Positions 46,759-55,922 of a DNA stretch of 64,000 nt are shown here, piece after piece. The DNA is from Nocardia neocaledoniensis (GTDB lineage Bacteria; Actinomycetota; Actinomycetes; Mycobacteriales; Mycobacteriaceae). The notes under the pieces are model-generated. The model saw only the letters and a list, made by a program, of their open reading frames with translations. It ran no database searches and had not been told where the DNA came from. Location: the NCBI RefSeq assembly GCF_003182135.1, contig NZ_QGTL01000009.1:246545-310544 (forward strand). Reading direction: 5' to 3'. Within the stretch, counting starts at the first letter, position 1, and each line of letters begins with the position of its first letter. The position numbers and the translations under genes are program-made.

Positions 46759-47148
46759 CTAGCGTTTGGACGAGTGACTCTCGGTCCGGCAGTGCTTGAG
46801 CTTCATCCCCTGATCTCCTGCCGCCCTGTTGGCCTTGGCGTCGGCATCGCGCTCAGCGGCATCCTTGGTTTTACCCTTGCCGTCGAACTTGTGCGGCCCG
46901 GTGGCCCCTTGGCGGTTCATCTGCTCGAAGTAGCACGACCGCACCACGTAGTGCGTCGCCGCGAACTCGAACTCAAGACCACCGTGCTCTGCCTCGACCA
47001 CTACCGCAGTACCGGTGTAGTCGAGAACCGACAAGGTCGGTGCACCGGGGGCCACACTCGACCGCGCAGCACCCGCCATGAGCACCGACGCGATCGCGGT
47101 CGTCGCCAGTACGGCACCCGTTGTGACAGCCTTCTTGACGCGCTTCAT
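46759..47148 (-). CDS. Small secreted protein of unknown function
   Basis: A 129-residue protein with signal peptide KRVKKAVTTGAVLATTAIAS and cleavage near AGAARSS. The mature part has two cysteines (RSCYFEQMN and LKHCRTESH) that could form a disulfide and a lysine-rich stretch (FDGKGKTKDAAERDADAKAN). GGGGAGGAAAC stands before the ATG. No known family is apparent. First gene of a two-gene unit with 46293-46742. Confidence 0.68.
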   Translation of the reverse strand: MKRVKKAVTTGAVLATTAIASVLMAGAARSSVAPGAPTLSVLDYTGTAVVVEAEHGGLEFEFAATHYVVRSCYFEQMNRQGATGPHKFDGKGKTKDAAERDADAKANRAAGDQGMKLKHCRTESHSSKR

Positions 47149-47564
47149 TCTGTGTTTCCTCCCCGATTCTCAGCCGTGAACGACACCGATCGGCCCGGAC
47201 AGCAACTGAACCTGCAAAGAACCAGAGTGCCAGTCAGCGCGAAGCCCGATTCCATTGCAGATCAATGCCTTTCGGTCCGATCACTGGTTTGGACGCGGCG
47301 GGGTGAGGAATGGTTCCACGATGTGTCCGCCATCACAGGTCGTCGGCAGCGGTGCAATCGCGGCACGCCGGAGGTGAGAGTGAGTCCGTTTCGGGCGCAG
47401 TGGCCTGGCTTCGCCTGGCTCGGGTCGGCTTTCGAGGACTATTGGGCCGCTGGCAGACCCATCCCGATCGCTCGTCGCCGTCGAGCGATGATCGGTCTGG
47501 GTCAGCAAGGGGATCGACACTGCCACTTAGGGACGCGCCTGCGTGCGCGTCCACGGCGCACAGG
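47149..47564. other. Intergenic, 416 bp
   Basis: No gene with a family match. An imperfect inverted repeat around 47470-47495 (CGATCGCTCG with CGAGCGATGATCG) could be a terminator or operator. Confidence 0.4.
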
Positions 47565-48602
47565 TCAGCGCGCGTTCTTGTACTGCAGCGCGTAGGCCAG
47601 TTTGCCAGGCTTGTCATCGGTATAGGGCCGGGACAGCTTCGCGAATTCCTTGCTGTCGAAGGCAGAGAGCTTGCCGAGGGATTCGGCGGTGTGTCCGTCA
47701 CTGACCTGCGCGCCGTTGTCGAGGGCGACGATGGCGGTGGAGATCGACCGGATCAGGGTGAGGTAGGCGCCGAGGTCGGTGCGATCGGTGTGGTCGGGCT
47801 GCACGGCGGGGTCGGACTGGGCCCGTAACCACCGGCCCCAGTAGAACTCTTGGAAAGCGGGGCTGTCGGCGTCCTGACTGAAGCCGATGTCGCGGGCGAA
47901 ATACAGTGCCGCGCGGTAGCGGTCGTCGCCGAACTCCGACAGTCCGAGGCGCTGGGGAAGCTGGTGGGGACTGATGGGACGGTCGGCGGCATCGCGCAAC
48001 CACGTCCACCCCTTCTCCTGCATGGTTTGCCAGAACGCGGCGGGATTGAGCCCCGACAGGTTGCCGGTGATGCGCACTCGGACGCGGAGATTCGGGCCGC
48101 CGTCAGGCGTTTCCCAGAACGAGGTGAACGTGTGGTGCCCATCGGTCAGATACAGCTGGCCGCCCGGTCCCACCACCGCGGTCTTCATCGGTCCGGTGGT
48201 CTGCGGGGTTTCCGAACCGACCGGCACCGCGCAGGTGAATGTGGCGGGGTCCGACAGCTTCGCCGCGGGCTGGGCTGTGAGGACTTCGCGTTGGCCGTTG
48301 GCTTCGCACCAATCGTCGAACCGCTTGTTGACCGCGTCCTTGCCGAGGGTGTAGCGGCCGAGCTTGTAGAACACCTCGTCATGGCCGAGCGAGGGTTGGG
48401 TGGGACGGAGTTCGGCCAGCGAGATTTCGACGAGATCGCCGGCCGCGAGGTCGCAGTAGCGCGCGGTGGTCGAGCCGTTGCCGACGCCGCACGGGAACAA
48501 GTCCCGCTCGGGTGCGGAATGGGCGAGGCTGCCGGTCGAGATGACGAGGCCGAGCGAGGCGAGGACTGCTACCAGCAGTCGACGCCCGGGGGTATTGCGC
48601 AT
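47565..48602 (-). CDS. Secreted ParB-like (ParBc_2) domain protein
   Basis: A 345-residue protein with signal peptide (RRLLVAVLASLGLVISTGSL, cut near AHSA) and a ParB/sulfiredoxin-type core: GDLVEISLAELRPTQPSLGH, KRFDDWCEANGQREVL and LYLTDGHHTFTSFWE with the DGHH motif. A tail with YWGRWLRAQSDPAV follows. Exported ParB-like proteins are a known but uncharacterised group. The substrate is unknown. AGGAAG lies about 12 nt before the ATG. It faces away from the DUF3558 gene. Confidence 0.78.
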   Translation of the reverse strand: MRNTPGRRLLVAVLASLGLVISTGSLAHSAPERDLFPCGVGNGSTTARYCDLAAGDLVEISLAELRPTQPSLGHDEVFYKLGRYTLGKDAVNKRFDDWCEANGQREVLTAQPAAKLSDPATFTCAVPVGSETPQTTGPMKTAVVGPGGQLYLTDGHHTFTSFWETPDGGPNLRVRVRITGNLSGLNPAAFWQTMQEKGWTWLRDAADRPISPHQLPQRLGLSEFGDDRYRAALYFARDIGFSQDADSPAFQEFYWGRWLRAQSDPAVQPDHTDRTDLGAYLTLIRSISTAIVALDNGAQVSDGHTAESLGKLSAFDSKEFAKLSRPYTDDKPGKLAYALQYKNAR

Positions 48603-48969
48603 GAAACTACTACTTCCTGTCAGTGTCGATTCCGGATCCGGCCGACTCGTCGCAGCTGTGTGTAGTCATCGTCTGCAACTGACAACCCGCCCCCGAGTGA
48701 ACGGTCAGTGAACAGCCGCGTCTGTCAACACGTGCGTTCCCGCGCAATGGGATGCTCGGGCACGACGGCTATTCGACAGCTCGGCGGTGAACTCGATGCG
48801 TCCCGGATGCGCAGGCATCACGGCCGCAGCGCGGGTCGGGTCGAGTGCTCGTGGCGGCGTCGAATTCTGTGTCGAGGTCGGCGTCTTGGGGATTCGGGAA
48901 GCGGTCAACCAGGGCAGTCGGGTCGGATACCGTGGAACGTGCCGGGTCGCCAGAGGCGCGGGAGGGATC
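48603..48969. other. Divergent intergenic region, 367 bp
   Basis: Separates the secreted ParB-like gene (minus) and the DUF3558 lipoprotein gene (plus) and should hold both promoters. A direct repeat TGAAC-7-TGAAC occurs near 48698-48714. Nothing else is recognised. Confidence 0.4.
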
Positions 48970-49605
48970 GTGGAACTGTTGCGGCGTCGGTCGGTGGCTG
49001 TGGCGGTCCTGGTTGTCGCGGCGTGTGGGCTTTCAGCAGCTGAATTGACCGGCTGTAGCGCTCACGCGCTCGAGCCCGGTGGTTCGTCCTCGGTCCTGGA
49101 CCTTGCTCCGTCCCAGACCCCCATCACTGGTTCCTTGGTATCGAAGCCTGCCGCATCGGGCGCCGCGGCCGTGGTCGTCGAGTTCGATCCGTGTACTCAA
49201 GTCGGCGGTGATGTGATCGCCGGTCTGGGATTCCGCAGCGGGTCGCGCCACAGGACCTCGCCTGCCATCGACAGCTACCGGGCGCTCGGTTGCACCTTCG
49301 ACAAGACAGCGGGCACTGGTGACCAGCGGTGGCAAGCGCAATTGACGGTGTGGTCTGTTCCGGTCCCGTTGCAGGAGCTCGCACGCCGTGTCGAGTTCAC
49401 CGAGCGCCGCCAGCTCGACATCAACGGCCGCGAGGCATTCGGCTACCGCCGCAGTGACGACCCGTCCTACAGCATGGTCATGGTCGCCCCGACCGGCACG
49501 GTCGGTGTCACGATGATCCTGGCAGAGCCGACAGATCCCGATACTGCGTGGGACCGAGTCGAACACGCTGCCACGGCTGTCGAAGCAGTGGTGCCGCCGA
49601 TGTGA
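48970..49605 (+). CDS. DUF3558-family lipoprotein
   Basis: A 211-residue lipoprotein with signal peptide VELLRRRSVAVAVLVVAACG and lipobox ELTGC. The mature part has the DUF3558 pattern with two separated cysteines (FDPCTQVGGDVIAGLGF and YRALGCTFDKTAG) and a C-terminal MVMVAPTGTVGVTMILAEPT. DUF3558 proteins are surface lipoproteins typical of Nocardia, Mycobacterium and Saccharopolyspora relatives, without known function. GTG 48970 is chosen because GCGGGAGGG precedes it. Confidence 0.85.
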   Translation: MELLRRRSVAVAVLVVAACGLSAAELTGCSAHALEPGGSSSVLDLAPSQTPITGSLVSKPAASGAAAVVVEFDPCTQVGGDVIAGLGFRSGSRHRTSPAIDSYRALGCTFDKTAGTGDQRWQAQLTVWSVPVPLQELARRVEFTERRQLDINGREAFGYRRSDDPSYSMVMVAPTGTVGVTMILAEPTDPDTAWDRVEHAATAVEAVVPPM

Positions 49606-49921
49606 GCTGCCGCCGTCACGGGCATGGACGCGGCAGGGACGGTGCCGGTGACGGTGAGCCGGAATGTTGTCGTGCGGTCCGATCGGAGGGAGGTGCCCGA
49701 CGGATCCATCCATCCAGCGGTCGCAGGGGCGAACAAGCACGTGAGAGCCCGTCTCGCTCGCTCGGTTCTCGCCCATCGACCAGCGCGCCGTCAGCGCGAT
49801 CAGGGGCTGGCCCGTCGGTCGCGGGAGTGAGCACAGCAACGCAGGAGGCAGCGGTCAGCGGGTCCTTATGATGGTCGGTGGCCTCGATTCGGCAGGGGCC
49901 GCAGATGGGAGACGCTGGGGA
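49606..49921. other. Intergenic, 316 bp
   Basis: Between the DUF3558 and LCP genes, both on the plus strand. Short open frames here lack family matches. The upstream in-frame ATG at 49868 of the LCP gene has no ribosome site. No other structure was seen. Confidence 0.4.
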
Positions 49922-51661
49922 ATGGAAGACCCGACACCGACGACACCGGTTCGCTACACGGTGCCGCCGGCATCCGGGCAGCGGCGGCGCGAGGACACTA
50001 CGCGCCCTCGGCTCGATCAGCGCTCCTCGACGAGTGTGCACGGCGGCGCCGATGCGCCCACCGATCAGCATCCGGTCCACCGGCGTTCCGGATCCGCCCG
50101 ATCCGGTGATGTCGGGACCGGGCGGGCGGTGACAAGGAGCGGTGCCGAGGCGCGGCGAGCTCGGCGCCGTCGGCAGGCCCGCCACGAGGACCCCGCACGG
50201 CAAGCGCGCCGCTTGGCGAAGAGCGCGGTGGTGCTCGCCGCGGTACTGGTGGTGACCGGCACCGGAGGTGCGTGGGGGTACATGCGTTCCACCGACAACG
50301 GGTTCACTCAGGTCGGGGCGCTGGATCTCGATTCCACCGATGTGGTCGATCCCGGTGCTCAGGTCGGTGATGAAACGTTTCTGATCGTCGGAACCGACAG
50401 CCGCGCCGGGGCCAACGGCCAGGTCGGTGCCGGTAGCGCCGATGCGGTGGAAGGCGCACGCGCCGACACGGTGATGCTGGTCAATATTCCGGCCAACCGG
50501 CAGCGGGCGGTGGCCGTGTCGTTTCCCCGTGATCTGGATGTGTACCGGCCGCAGTGCCAGGCGTGGGACAACCCCAGCGCCAGCTACACCGAGGAACTGA
50601 TGCCCGCCGCCGACGGCGCCAAGCTGAATTCCACCTACGCCCTGGGCGGACCGCGGTGTCTGGTGAAGGTGATCCAGAAGATCACCGGCATCAAGATCGG
50701 TCATTTCATCGGTATCGATTTCGCCGGGTTCGAAGCGATGGTCGACCAGATCGGGGGTGTGCAGGTCTGCACACCGACTCCGCTCATCGACGACATTCTC
50801 GGTCCGGTCCTGCCGAGGACCGGACCTCAGCTGGTCGACGGCGAAACCGCGTTGAACTATGTGCGGGCACGCCATATCCGCAGCGATGGCACCAGCGACT
50901 ACGGGCGCATCAAACGGCAACAGCGATTCCTGTCGTCGTTGCTGCGCTCGGCGATGTCGAACAAGGTCCTGTTCGACCCGGCCAAGCTCAACGGCTTCAT
51001 CTCCGCGTTCACCCGCCAGACCTTCGTCGAGAATGTCACCACCAAAGACCTGCTCGCGCTGGGCCGGTCTCTGCAAGGAGTCAATGCCGGTGCGATCACC
51101 TTCTTGACCGTGCCGACGTCGGGCACCAACGACGTCGGCAACGAGATTCCCCGTACGACCGACATCAAGGCGATCTTCGGTGCCATCATCGATGACACCC
51201 CGCTGCCGGGGGAGCAACGCAACCCGGCCGCGGCGCCGACGGTCCCGGCAGCGGTGGCCCCTGCCCCGCCACCGGGTCCGGCGTTGACCGTCAGTCCCGC
51301 GCAGATCAGCGTCCGTGTCGCGAACGCCACCACGATCTCGGGGCTGGCCGCGGTCACCGCGGACTCGTTGGCTGACAGCTCGTTTCAGATCTACGAGATC
51401 ACCAACCATCTTGAGCCGAGCACCCGCACCGTCATCCGCCACAACGCTGCTCTGACCGAGGCCGCGCAGACGCTGGCCGCGGCGATTCCCGGCGCTGTAC
51501 TCGAACAGACCAGCAGCTCGGCCGGATATCTGGACTTGATCCTGGGCAGCGATTTCACTGGCAGCGTCAACTCGACCACCCTCGGCGAGTCCGGCCCGCA
51601 GCTCGCGGAGATCCCGGCCGACCTCACCGTCACCAACGCCGCCGATGACACCTGCACCTGA
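49922..51661 (+). CDS. LytR-CpsA-Psr (LCP) cell-wall ligase
   Basis: A 579-residue type II membrane protein. It has an Arg-rich cytosolic arm (1-95), a membrane helix (about 98-118, SAVVLAAVLVVTGTGG), an LCP catalytic domain (LIVGTDSRAG, ADTVMLVNI, VSFPRDLDV, YVRARHIRSDG), and a C-terminal LytR_C domain (ISVRVANATTISGLAAVTAD). LCP enzymes attach arabinogalactan or other glycopolymers to peptidoglycan from lipid-linked donors. ATG 49922 is preferred, with GGGAGACGC upstream. Housekeeping LCP genes usually exist elsewhere, so this is likely an extra paralogue. Confidence 0.9.
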   Translation: MEDPTPTTPVRYTVPPASGQRRREDTTRPRLDQRSSTSVHGGADAPTDQHPVHRRSGSARSGDVGTGRAVTRSGAEARRARRRRQARHEDPARQARRLAKSAVVLAAVLVVTGTGGAWGYMRSTDNGFTQVGALDLDSTDVVDPGAQVGDETFLIVGTDSRAGANGQVGAGSADAVEGARADTVMLVNIPANRQRAVAVSFPRDLDVYRPQCQAWDNPSASYTEELMPAADGAKLNSTYALGGPRCLVKVIQKITGIKIGHFIGIDFAGFEAMVDQIGGVQVCTPTPLIDDILGPVLPRTGPQLVDGETALNYVRARHIRSDGTSDYGRIKRQQRFLSSLLRSAMSNKVLFDPAKLNGFISAFTRQTFVENVTTKDLLALGRSLQGVNAGAITFLTVPTSGTNDVGNEIPRTTDIKAIFGAIIDDTPLPGEQRNPAAAPTVPAAVAPAPPPGPALTVSPAQISVRVANATTISGLAAVTADSLADSSFQIYEITNHLEPSTRTVIRHNAALTEAAQTLAAAIPGAVLEQTSSSAGYLDLILGSDFTGSVNSTTLGESGPQLAEIPADLTVTNAADDTCT

Positions 51662-51797
51662 CCGGGCGACCGTCGAGTGCCGCGAACCCCGTAGGAGGGG
51701 CAGCAGCGCCTCCACGGGGCCGACTCCACTCGGTCCTGGTGCACACTGGCCGGTTTCGAATCCCTCGACTCGACCGCACCGATCGTAGACGACGGCG

Positions 51798-52085
51798 GTG
51801 AGTGCACTGTTGCTGCAGGGACAATCCGGCGACCTCGACACCGACACCCTCATCGTCACCGTCGACAATCAGGCTGGCATCGATCTCGCGGCGCTGCTGT
51901 TGACCACCGCCGGAACCGTCACGCGATCCCACGCGGTGATCTCCGCCGGGCAACCACGCGGGCCCGGGATCGAGCTGCTGTGGGACCGAGATTCCCGGCC
52001 CGACGCGGGCGGCATCAACTTGTGAGCGATTCCCGCCGACGTCCACTGCATCAGGATCGTGGTGTCGCTGGCCGATCCCGGCGCA
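51798..52085 (+). pseudogene. Decayed tandem-TerD N-terminal domain
   Basis: The frame from GTG 51798 (LLLQGQSGDLDTDTLIVTVD, IDLAALLLTTAGTV, RGPGIELL) aligns with residues 4-60 of the tandem TerD protein at 42472. A TGA at 52023 interrupts it, but the same frame continues AIPADVHCIRIVVSLADPG, matching its VPADIAAIRAVITLED. The rest of the gene, including the C-terminal TerD domain, is missing. This is a relic of a third TerD locus. Confidence 0.72.
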
Positions 52086-52209
52086 GGCATGAGGCGGCGG
52101 CGTCGTTGTACGACAGAATAATCGCGGTCGATTAAGAAGCGATGGCTGGAGCACTGTAGTGGATGTGCTCCGGCGGATGCCGATGGCCGCATTGAACGAT
52201 GCTACGTCT

Positions 52210-52256
52210 GGTCTGCCGGGAGCGGTCGCAGGTTTGATTCCTCGGCAGGACACGCA
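52210..52256 (+). other. Degenerate tRNA 3'-end-like fragment
   Basis: GGTCGCAGGTTTGATTCCT resembles a tRNA variable-loop/T-arm segment. Its minus-strand translation gives EESNLRPLPAD, a string that commonly arises from tRNA genes read as protein. T-stem pairing is only partial and no 5' half is found. Confidence 0.35.
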
Positions 52257-52344
52257 AAACATGGGCAACCGGAAAACGCCTGGTCATCGCGGATTCTTAC
52301 ACAATCTAGCGATCCCGGTTCGCCGGTGTCGATCCTATCGTGTT

Positions 52345-52386
52345 CCCTTCTCCGATGTGCCCACGGCGGGGCACATCGGAGAAGGG
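52345..52386. repeat. 18-bp perfect inverted repeat (hairpin)
   Basis: Arms 52345-52362 and 52369-52386 are fully complementary (CCCTTCTCCGATGTGCCC) around the loop ACGGCG. Strength and symmetry fit a dispersed extragenic palindrome or a strong bidirectional terminator. No T-run follows. Confidence 0.75.
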
Positions 52387-52729
52387 GGCGCGGGCGACCT
52401 GCGGTTTTCGAGCGGTCAGTTGAGAACTGCTGGCTGTAGACGGGTCGGTGTTGTCTCGTGCAGGACAGGCGACCTGCCGACTCCGGTCCGACAGTTGAGC
52501 ACTCCACGTTCCCGCCGCGCCAACAGCCCTAGACTCCGCCACTCGGCCGCCAACTCCACTTGTGCTGGACACCTGCCCGCGCGCCTTGCTGCATCACACC
52601 CCGCAGCGATATCGTGTCGGGCCGGATACCGGTCATGCTCTGTTTGCTCGGGAAGTACCGGCGATCGGGCATCGCGACATGCGCCGCGAAATTGTGACGG
52701 AGCGGTCGGTTTCGGGTTGAGGCGCCGTG

Positions 52730-52990
52730 TTAGGTGATCGACTCAGCCTTCGCCTGTCCGGGCCTGGTTTCTGGATCATTCACGGCCGCTGTTGTTTCCG
52801 TGGCGAGGCTGCGGTAGATGAAGTCGCGGATCGTGCGGGTGAGCTGTTCGAAGGCCGCCTCCGGTGGGTCGGTGAGGCGGTAGATGGCGGCAGCGAACAG
52901 CATGCCGTTGACGGCTCGTGCGGTGCTGTCCACGTCGAGGTCGCCGCGGAAGTAGCCGACGTCGACACCGTTCGATCACAGAGTCGTGTC
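52730..52990 (-). pseudogene. C-terminal fragment of a TetR-family regulator
   Basis: The minus-strand frame ends at 52730 and reads GVDVGYFRGDLDVDSTARAV, NGMLFAAAIYRLTDPPEAAF and EQLTRTIRDFIYRSLA, the usual end of a TetR ligand domain. No DNA-binding half is found upstream, where a different small gene starts. The fragment is probably not functional. Confidence 0.65.
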
Positions 52991-53002
52991 CGCAATTCGA
53001 AG

Positions 53003-53269
53003 TCAGAGCGAACTGATGCCCAGCATCGCCGCGGCTGCGGCAGTCGGGACCAACATGCCGAATCCCAGCGAGACCAGCCTCGCTCCGGACGGACGAAATT
53101 CGCCGACGTGCGATATTGCCAGCCCGGCCAGCATGACGGCGGTGGCAAGTGCGATCGAATACAGCGGAGAGATCGCGGTCACAGTCACAGTGATACCGCC
53201 GAGGGCAAGCCCGGCCACGGCCCAGCGCCAGCGCCAGTCCTCGACTTCGAAACCGTCCGTCTGCCACAC
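53003..53269 (-). CDS. Small membrane protein of unknown function
   Basis: About 88 residues from GTG 53269, which has AGGAG six bases upstream. Three hydrophobic stretches are visible (WAVAGLALGGITVTVTAISP, LYSIALATAVMLAGLAISHV, LVSLGFGMLVPTAAAAAMLG) after the tryptophan-rich start DWRWRW. A longer in-frame ATG at 53362 lacks a ribosome site. It follows the DUF418-like gene on the same strand. No family recognised. Confidence 0.6.
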   Translation of the reverse strand: MWQTDGFEVEDWRWRWAVAGLALGGITVTVTAISPLYSIALATAVMLAGLAISHVGEFRPSGARLVSLGFGMLVPTAAAAAMLGISSL

Positions 53270-53381
53270 CTGGATCTCCTGCTGAACTGCAATTCTATCG
53301 CAGTCCGAAGTCCGCAACGGTTCGGTGGCCGAGGTCGCGCAACCCGGGCTGACGGTGGACATGAATTGTTGCGTCAGCGGC

Positions 53382-54494
53382 TCAGATCAACCGCTGGGCA
53401 CGCACGGTCGTCGAGCTCAGCATCGCTTCGAGAGGGCCGCGGCGAAAGCGCTGCATCCAGATGGTCGCCGCCACGGTGGTGCCTGCGGTCAATCCGATCA
53501 AGACCACCATCGAACGTTCGGCAAGGGTATCGATGCCTGTCGCGTGGATCGCCCAGACCGCGCCGATGTGTGCGACGTAAACAGTCAGCGACATGGCGCC
53601 CACCGCGGTGACCGGACGAAGCGCGCGGGTGAGCATGCCGTGCTCGGCAGTGGCCAAGAGCGCGGTCGCGACGATCGCGACCGCGACACCGGTATTTCCG
53701 AGCACGGACAAAGTGGTTTGGCTGTGGGGAGCCGCGACCAGCAGCCAAGACCAATGCTCGGAGTTTCCGCTGTCGAATGCCCACCACAGTCGAGATCCAC
53801 GCAATAGCGGGTCCACGCCCGGGACGGTGTCCATTGCCAGCCAGGACCCGCCGTAGCCGAGGACGGCTGTACCGACTCCGACCCAGAGCAACCCGAATTG
53901 AATCCGCGTCGAAGCCAGGTCCATCCGTGCCAGCGCCATTCCGGTCAGGATGAACGACACCCACACCAATGCCGGATACGTCCCTGTCACCACCAGCTCG
54001 CAGGCAGCTGTCGACGTGGACTCACACCAGGGCCGCGCGACGAAGAGCAACTGTGGACCGGCCAGAACCGCCGCGACCGCGGCGACGGAAAGAACGCGAC
54101 CGCTCATCCGGACCAGCGGCAGAACGAGTACGAAGCACGCGCCGTAGAAGACGAGGATCACCTTCACCGGTGCGCCGGAGATGCTGAGGATCAGACCCAG
54201 CGCTATGAGAATTGCCGCCCGCACCAGAACCGCGACGGTTGTTCGTGTTCCGCCGCAAGTCCGCTCACGCGAGGTGATGTAGATCAGTGTGATGCCGGTC
54301 AGGACCGCGAACAACGCGGATGCTCGGCCGTCGGCGGCGTCGAGCGCGAAACCGACGACGCCGCCGCGGCCGTCCTCGGGGCCGAGGTGGGCGACGAACA
54401 TCCCGAAAACCGCCAGTCCCCGCGCGAGGTCGAGCCCGGGAATCCGCCGGCGCCGCCGGGGCTCACTCTCGTCGTGTGCCGTGACTTCGCTCAT
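53382..54494 (-). CDS. DUF418/DUF1624-like polytopic membrane protein
   Basis: A 370-residue protein with about nine to ten hydrophobic segments. The N-terminal motif IPGLDLARGLAVFGMFVAHL (about residues 18-37) is the mark of the DUF418 / heparan-alpha-glucosaminide acetyltransferase-like families, membrane acyltransferase relatives. ATG 54494 follows GGAGGCCC. The later segments (GNTGVAVAIVATALLATAE, MSLTVYVAHIGAVWA) fit DUF418-type ends. Substrate unknown. Confidence 0.78.
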   Translation of the reverse strand: MSEVTAHDESEPRRRRRIPGLDLARGLAVFGMFVAHLGPEDGRGGVVGFALDAADGRASALFAVLTGITLIYITSRERTCGGTRTTVAVLVRAAILIALGLILSISGAPVKVILVFYGACFVLVLPLVRMSGRVLSVAAVAAVLAGPQLLFVARPWCESTSTAACELVVTGTYPALVWVSFILTGMALARMDLASTRIQFGLLWVGVGTAVLGYGGSWLAMDTVPGVDPLLRGSRLWWAFDSGNSEHWSWLLVAAPHSQTTLSVLGNTGVAVAIVATALLATAEHGMLTRALRPVTAVGAMSLTVYVAHIGAVWAIHATGIDTLAERSMVVLIGLTAGTTVAATIWMQRFRRGPLEAMLSSTTVRAQRLI

Positions 54495-54732
54495 CCAGGG
54501 CCTCCACGCCGAAACCGGTTCCACAACAACTCATCTGGTGACATTAGTTGTTCCGGAGGGCGCCGGGTTCGCCGGTGGATACCGCGTGCTCGACGAACCT
54601 TCGGGAAGGCCCGGGAATGAGCAGCCGATCAGACGGTGGTCGAGGGCGAATGAGTGCGGCTGTCGGCCTGTCGGCGGGTGTGCAGGGTGCGTACCGTGAA
54701 ACTACGAGGTGCATCTCTCGCCAGGAGGCGCT

Positions 54733-55734
54733 GTGCGGTTGACGAGGCTTTCGATGATGTCGATCCTCGGCGTGATCGCGGTCGGCTGCGGGCCCGCGTC
54801 GGCGCCGGGAGTCGGTGAACTGCCGTTGCGTGAGGTCGGCGGTATCGCGCTGAGCGGTGGGACGGCGCGGTTCGACTACACCAGCCTCGACCCCGGGTCG
54901 GGTGCGTTGTACATCGCGCATATGGGTGCCGGAGAGGTGATCGAAGTCGACACCCGTGCCCATCGTGTCGTGCGGACGATCGCGGATCTGCCCGGTGTGC
55001 ACGGCGTACTCGCTGTGCCGGGACGGCATCAGGTGTTCGCCACGGTGACCGACCGCAACCAGATGGCGACCATCGACGCCGACACGGGTGTTGTCGTTCG
55101 CACTACGCCGACCGGGGAGTATCCGGACGGGTTGGCCTACGATTCGCGCCGCGCCGCGGTGTGGACGACGAACGAACACGCGGGAACCGAGACCGTCATC
55201 GACGCCGATACCGGCGTAGTTCAGGCGACGGTGGGGCTCGGTGGTGAAGTGGGCAATGTCGTCTACGACGTCGCGATCGACCGAGTGCTGGTAGGCGTTC
55301 AGGGCCGCGGTGAGATAGCGGTCATCGATCCGGCAACGTTCGCAGTGACTGATCGGATCGGGGTACCGGGCTGCGCGGGGCCGCACGGGTTGGCACTCGA
55401 TGGGCCGGATCAGGTGGTCTTCGTAGGGTGTGAAGGCAATGCCACCCTGGTCACGGTCGATCTGACCGCACGCAGGGTCACCGATCGCCACGGTGTTGGT
55501 CCGACCCCGGATGTACTGGTGTACGACGAGGCGGCCCGCAGGCTGTATGTCGCTGCCGAAAGCGGCTGGGTCAGTGTGTTCGACTACCACGGCGGGCGAA
55601 CCACCGTCGTAGCATCGCGGTTCATGGCTGACGGGGCGCACACGCTCGCCCTCGATCCCGGCACTCATCACAGCTTCTTCCCGCTGCCGCGCAGTGCCGG
55701 CTCGGTGCTGCGCGAGTTCGAGCCCACGCCCTGA
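54733..55734 (+). CDS. YncE-like beta-propeller lipoprotein
   Basis: A 333-residue exported protein with signal peptide VRLTRLSMMSILGVIAVGC and lipobox VGC. The mature part contains six to seven blade-like repeats with the pattern D-x-x-T-x-x-V (TIDADTGVVVRTTPTGEYPD, VIDADTGVVQATVGLGGEVG, VIDPATFAVTDRIGVPG). GTG 54733 follows CAGGAGG. Such propellers often bind proteins or metals at the cell surface. The ligand is unknown. It is divergent from the DUF418-like gene. Confidence 0.82.
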   Translation: MRLTRLSMMSILGVIAVGCGPASAPGVGELPLREVGGIALSGGTARFDYTSLDPGSGALYIAHMGAGEVIEVDTRAHRVVRTIADLPGVHGVLAVPGRHQVFATVTDRNQMATIDADTGVVVRTTPTGEYPDGLAYDSRRAAVWTTNEHAGTETVIDADTGVVQATVGLGGEVGNVVYDVAIDRVLVGVQGRGEIAVIDPATFAVTDRIGVPGCAGPHGLALDGPDQVVFVGCEGNATLVTVDLTARRVTDRHGVGPTPDVLVYDEAARRLYVAAESGWVSVFDYHGGRTTVVASRFMADGAHTLALDPGTHHSFFPLPRSAGSVLREFEPTP

Positions 55735-55922
55735 ACGGGTGGCGCACCCCGCATCTGCGAGCTGCGGTCGAGTTGACACGAATGTCGCACGGCGGTTGTT
55801 TCGGCTGCTCAATGGTTCGTCGGGTGGCAGCCTGCGGCGAGCTGCTTGTTATCAGGTTCGCACCTGCGCACATATTGCATTAGCCTGGACGGTGTCGAGT
55901 GAGGTGAGCCAGGAGGTCGGCT

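Larger units (their letters stand above)
52086..52729. other. Gene-poor stretch, 644 bp
   Basis: No gene is supported. It holds a tRNA-like 3' fragment (52210-52256) and an 18-bp perfect hairpin (52345-52386) between two decayed genes. This combination suggests past insertion or deletion. Confidence 0.5.
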
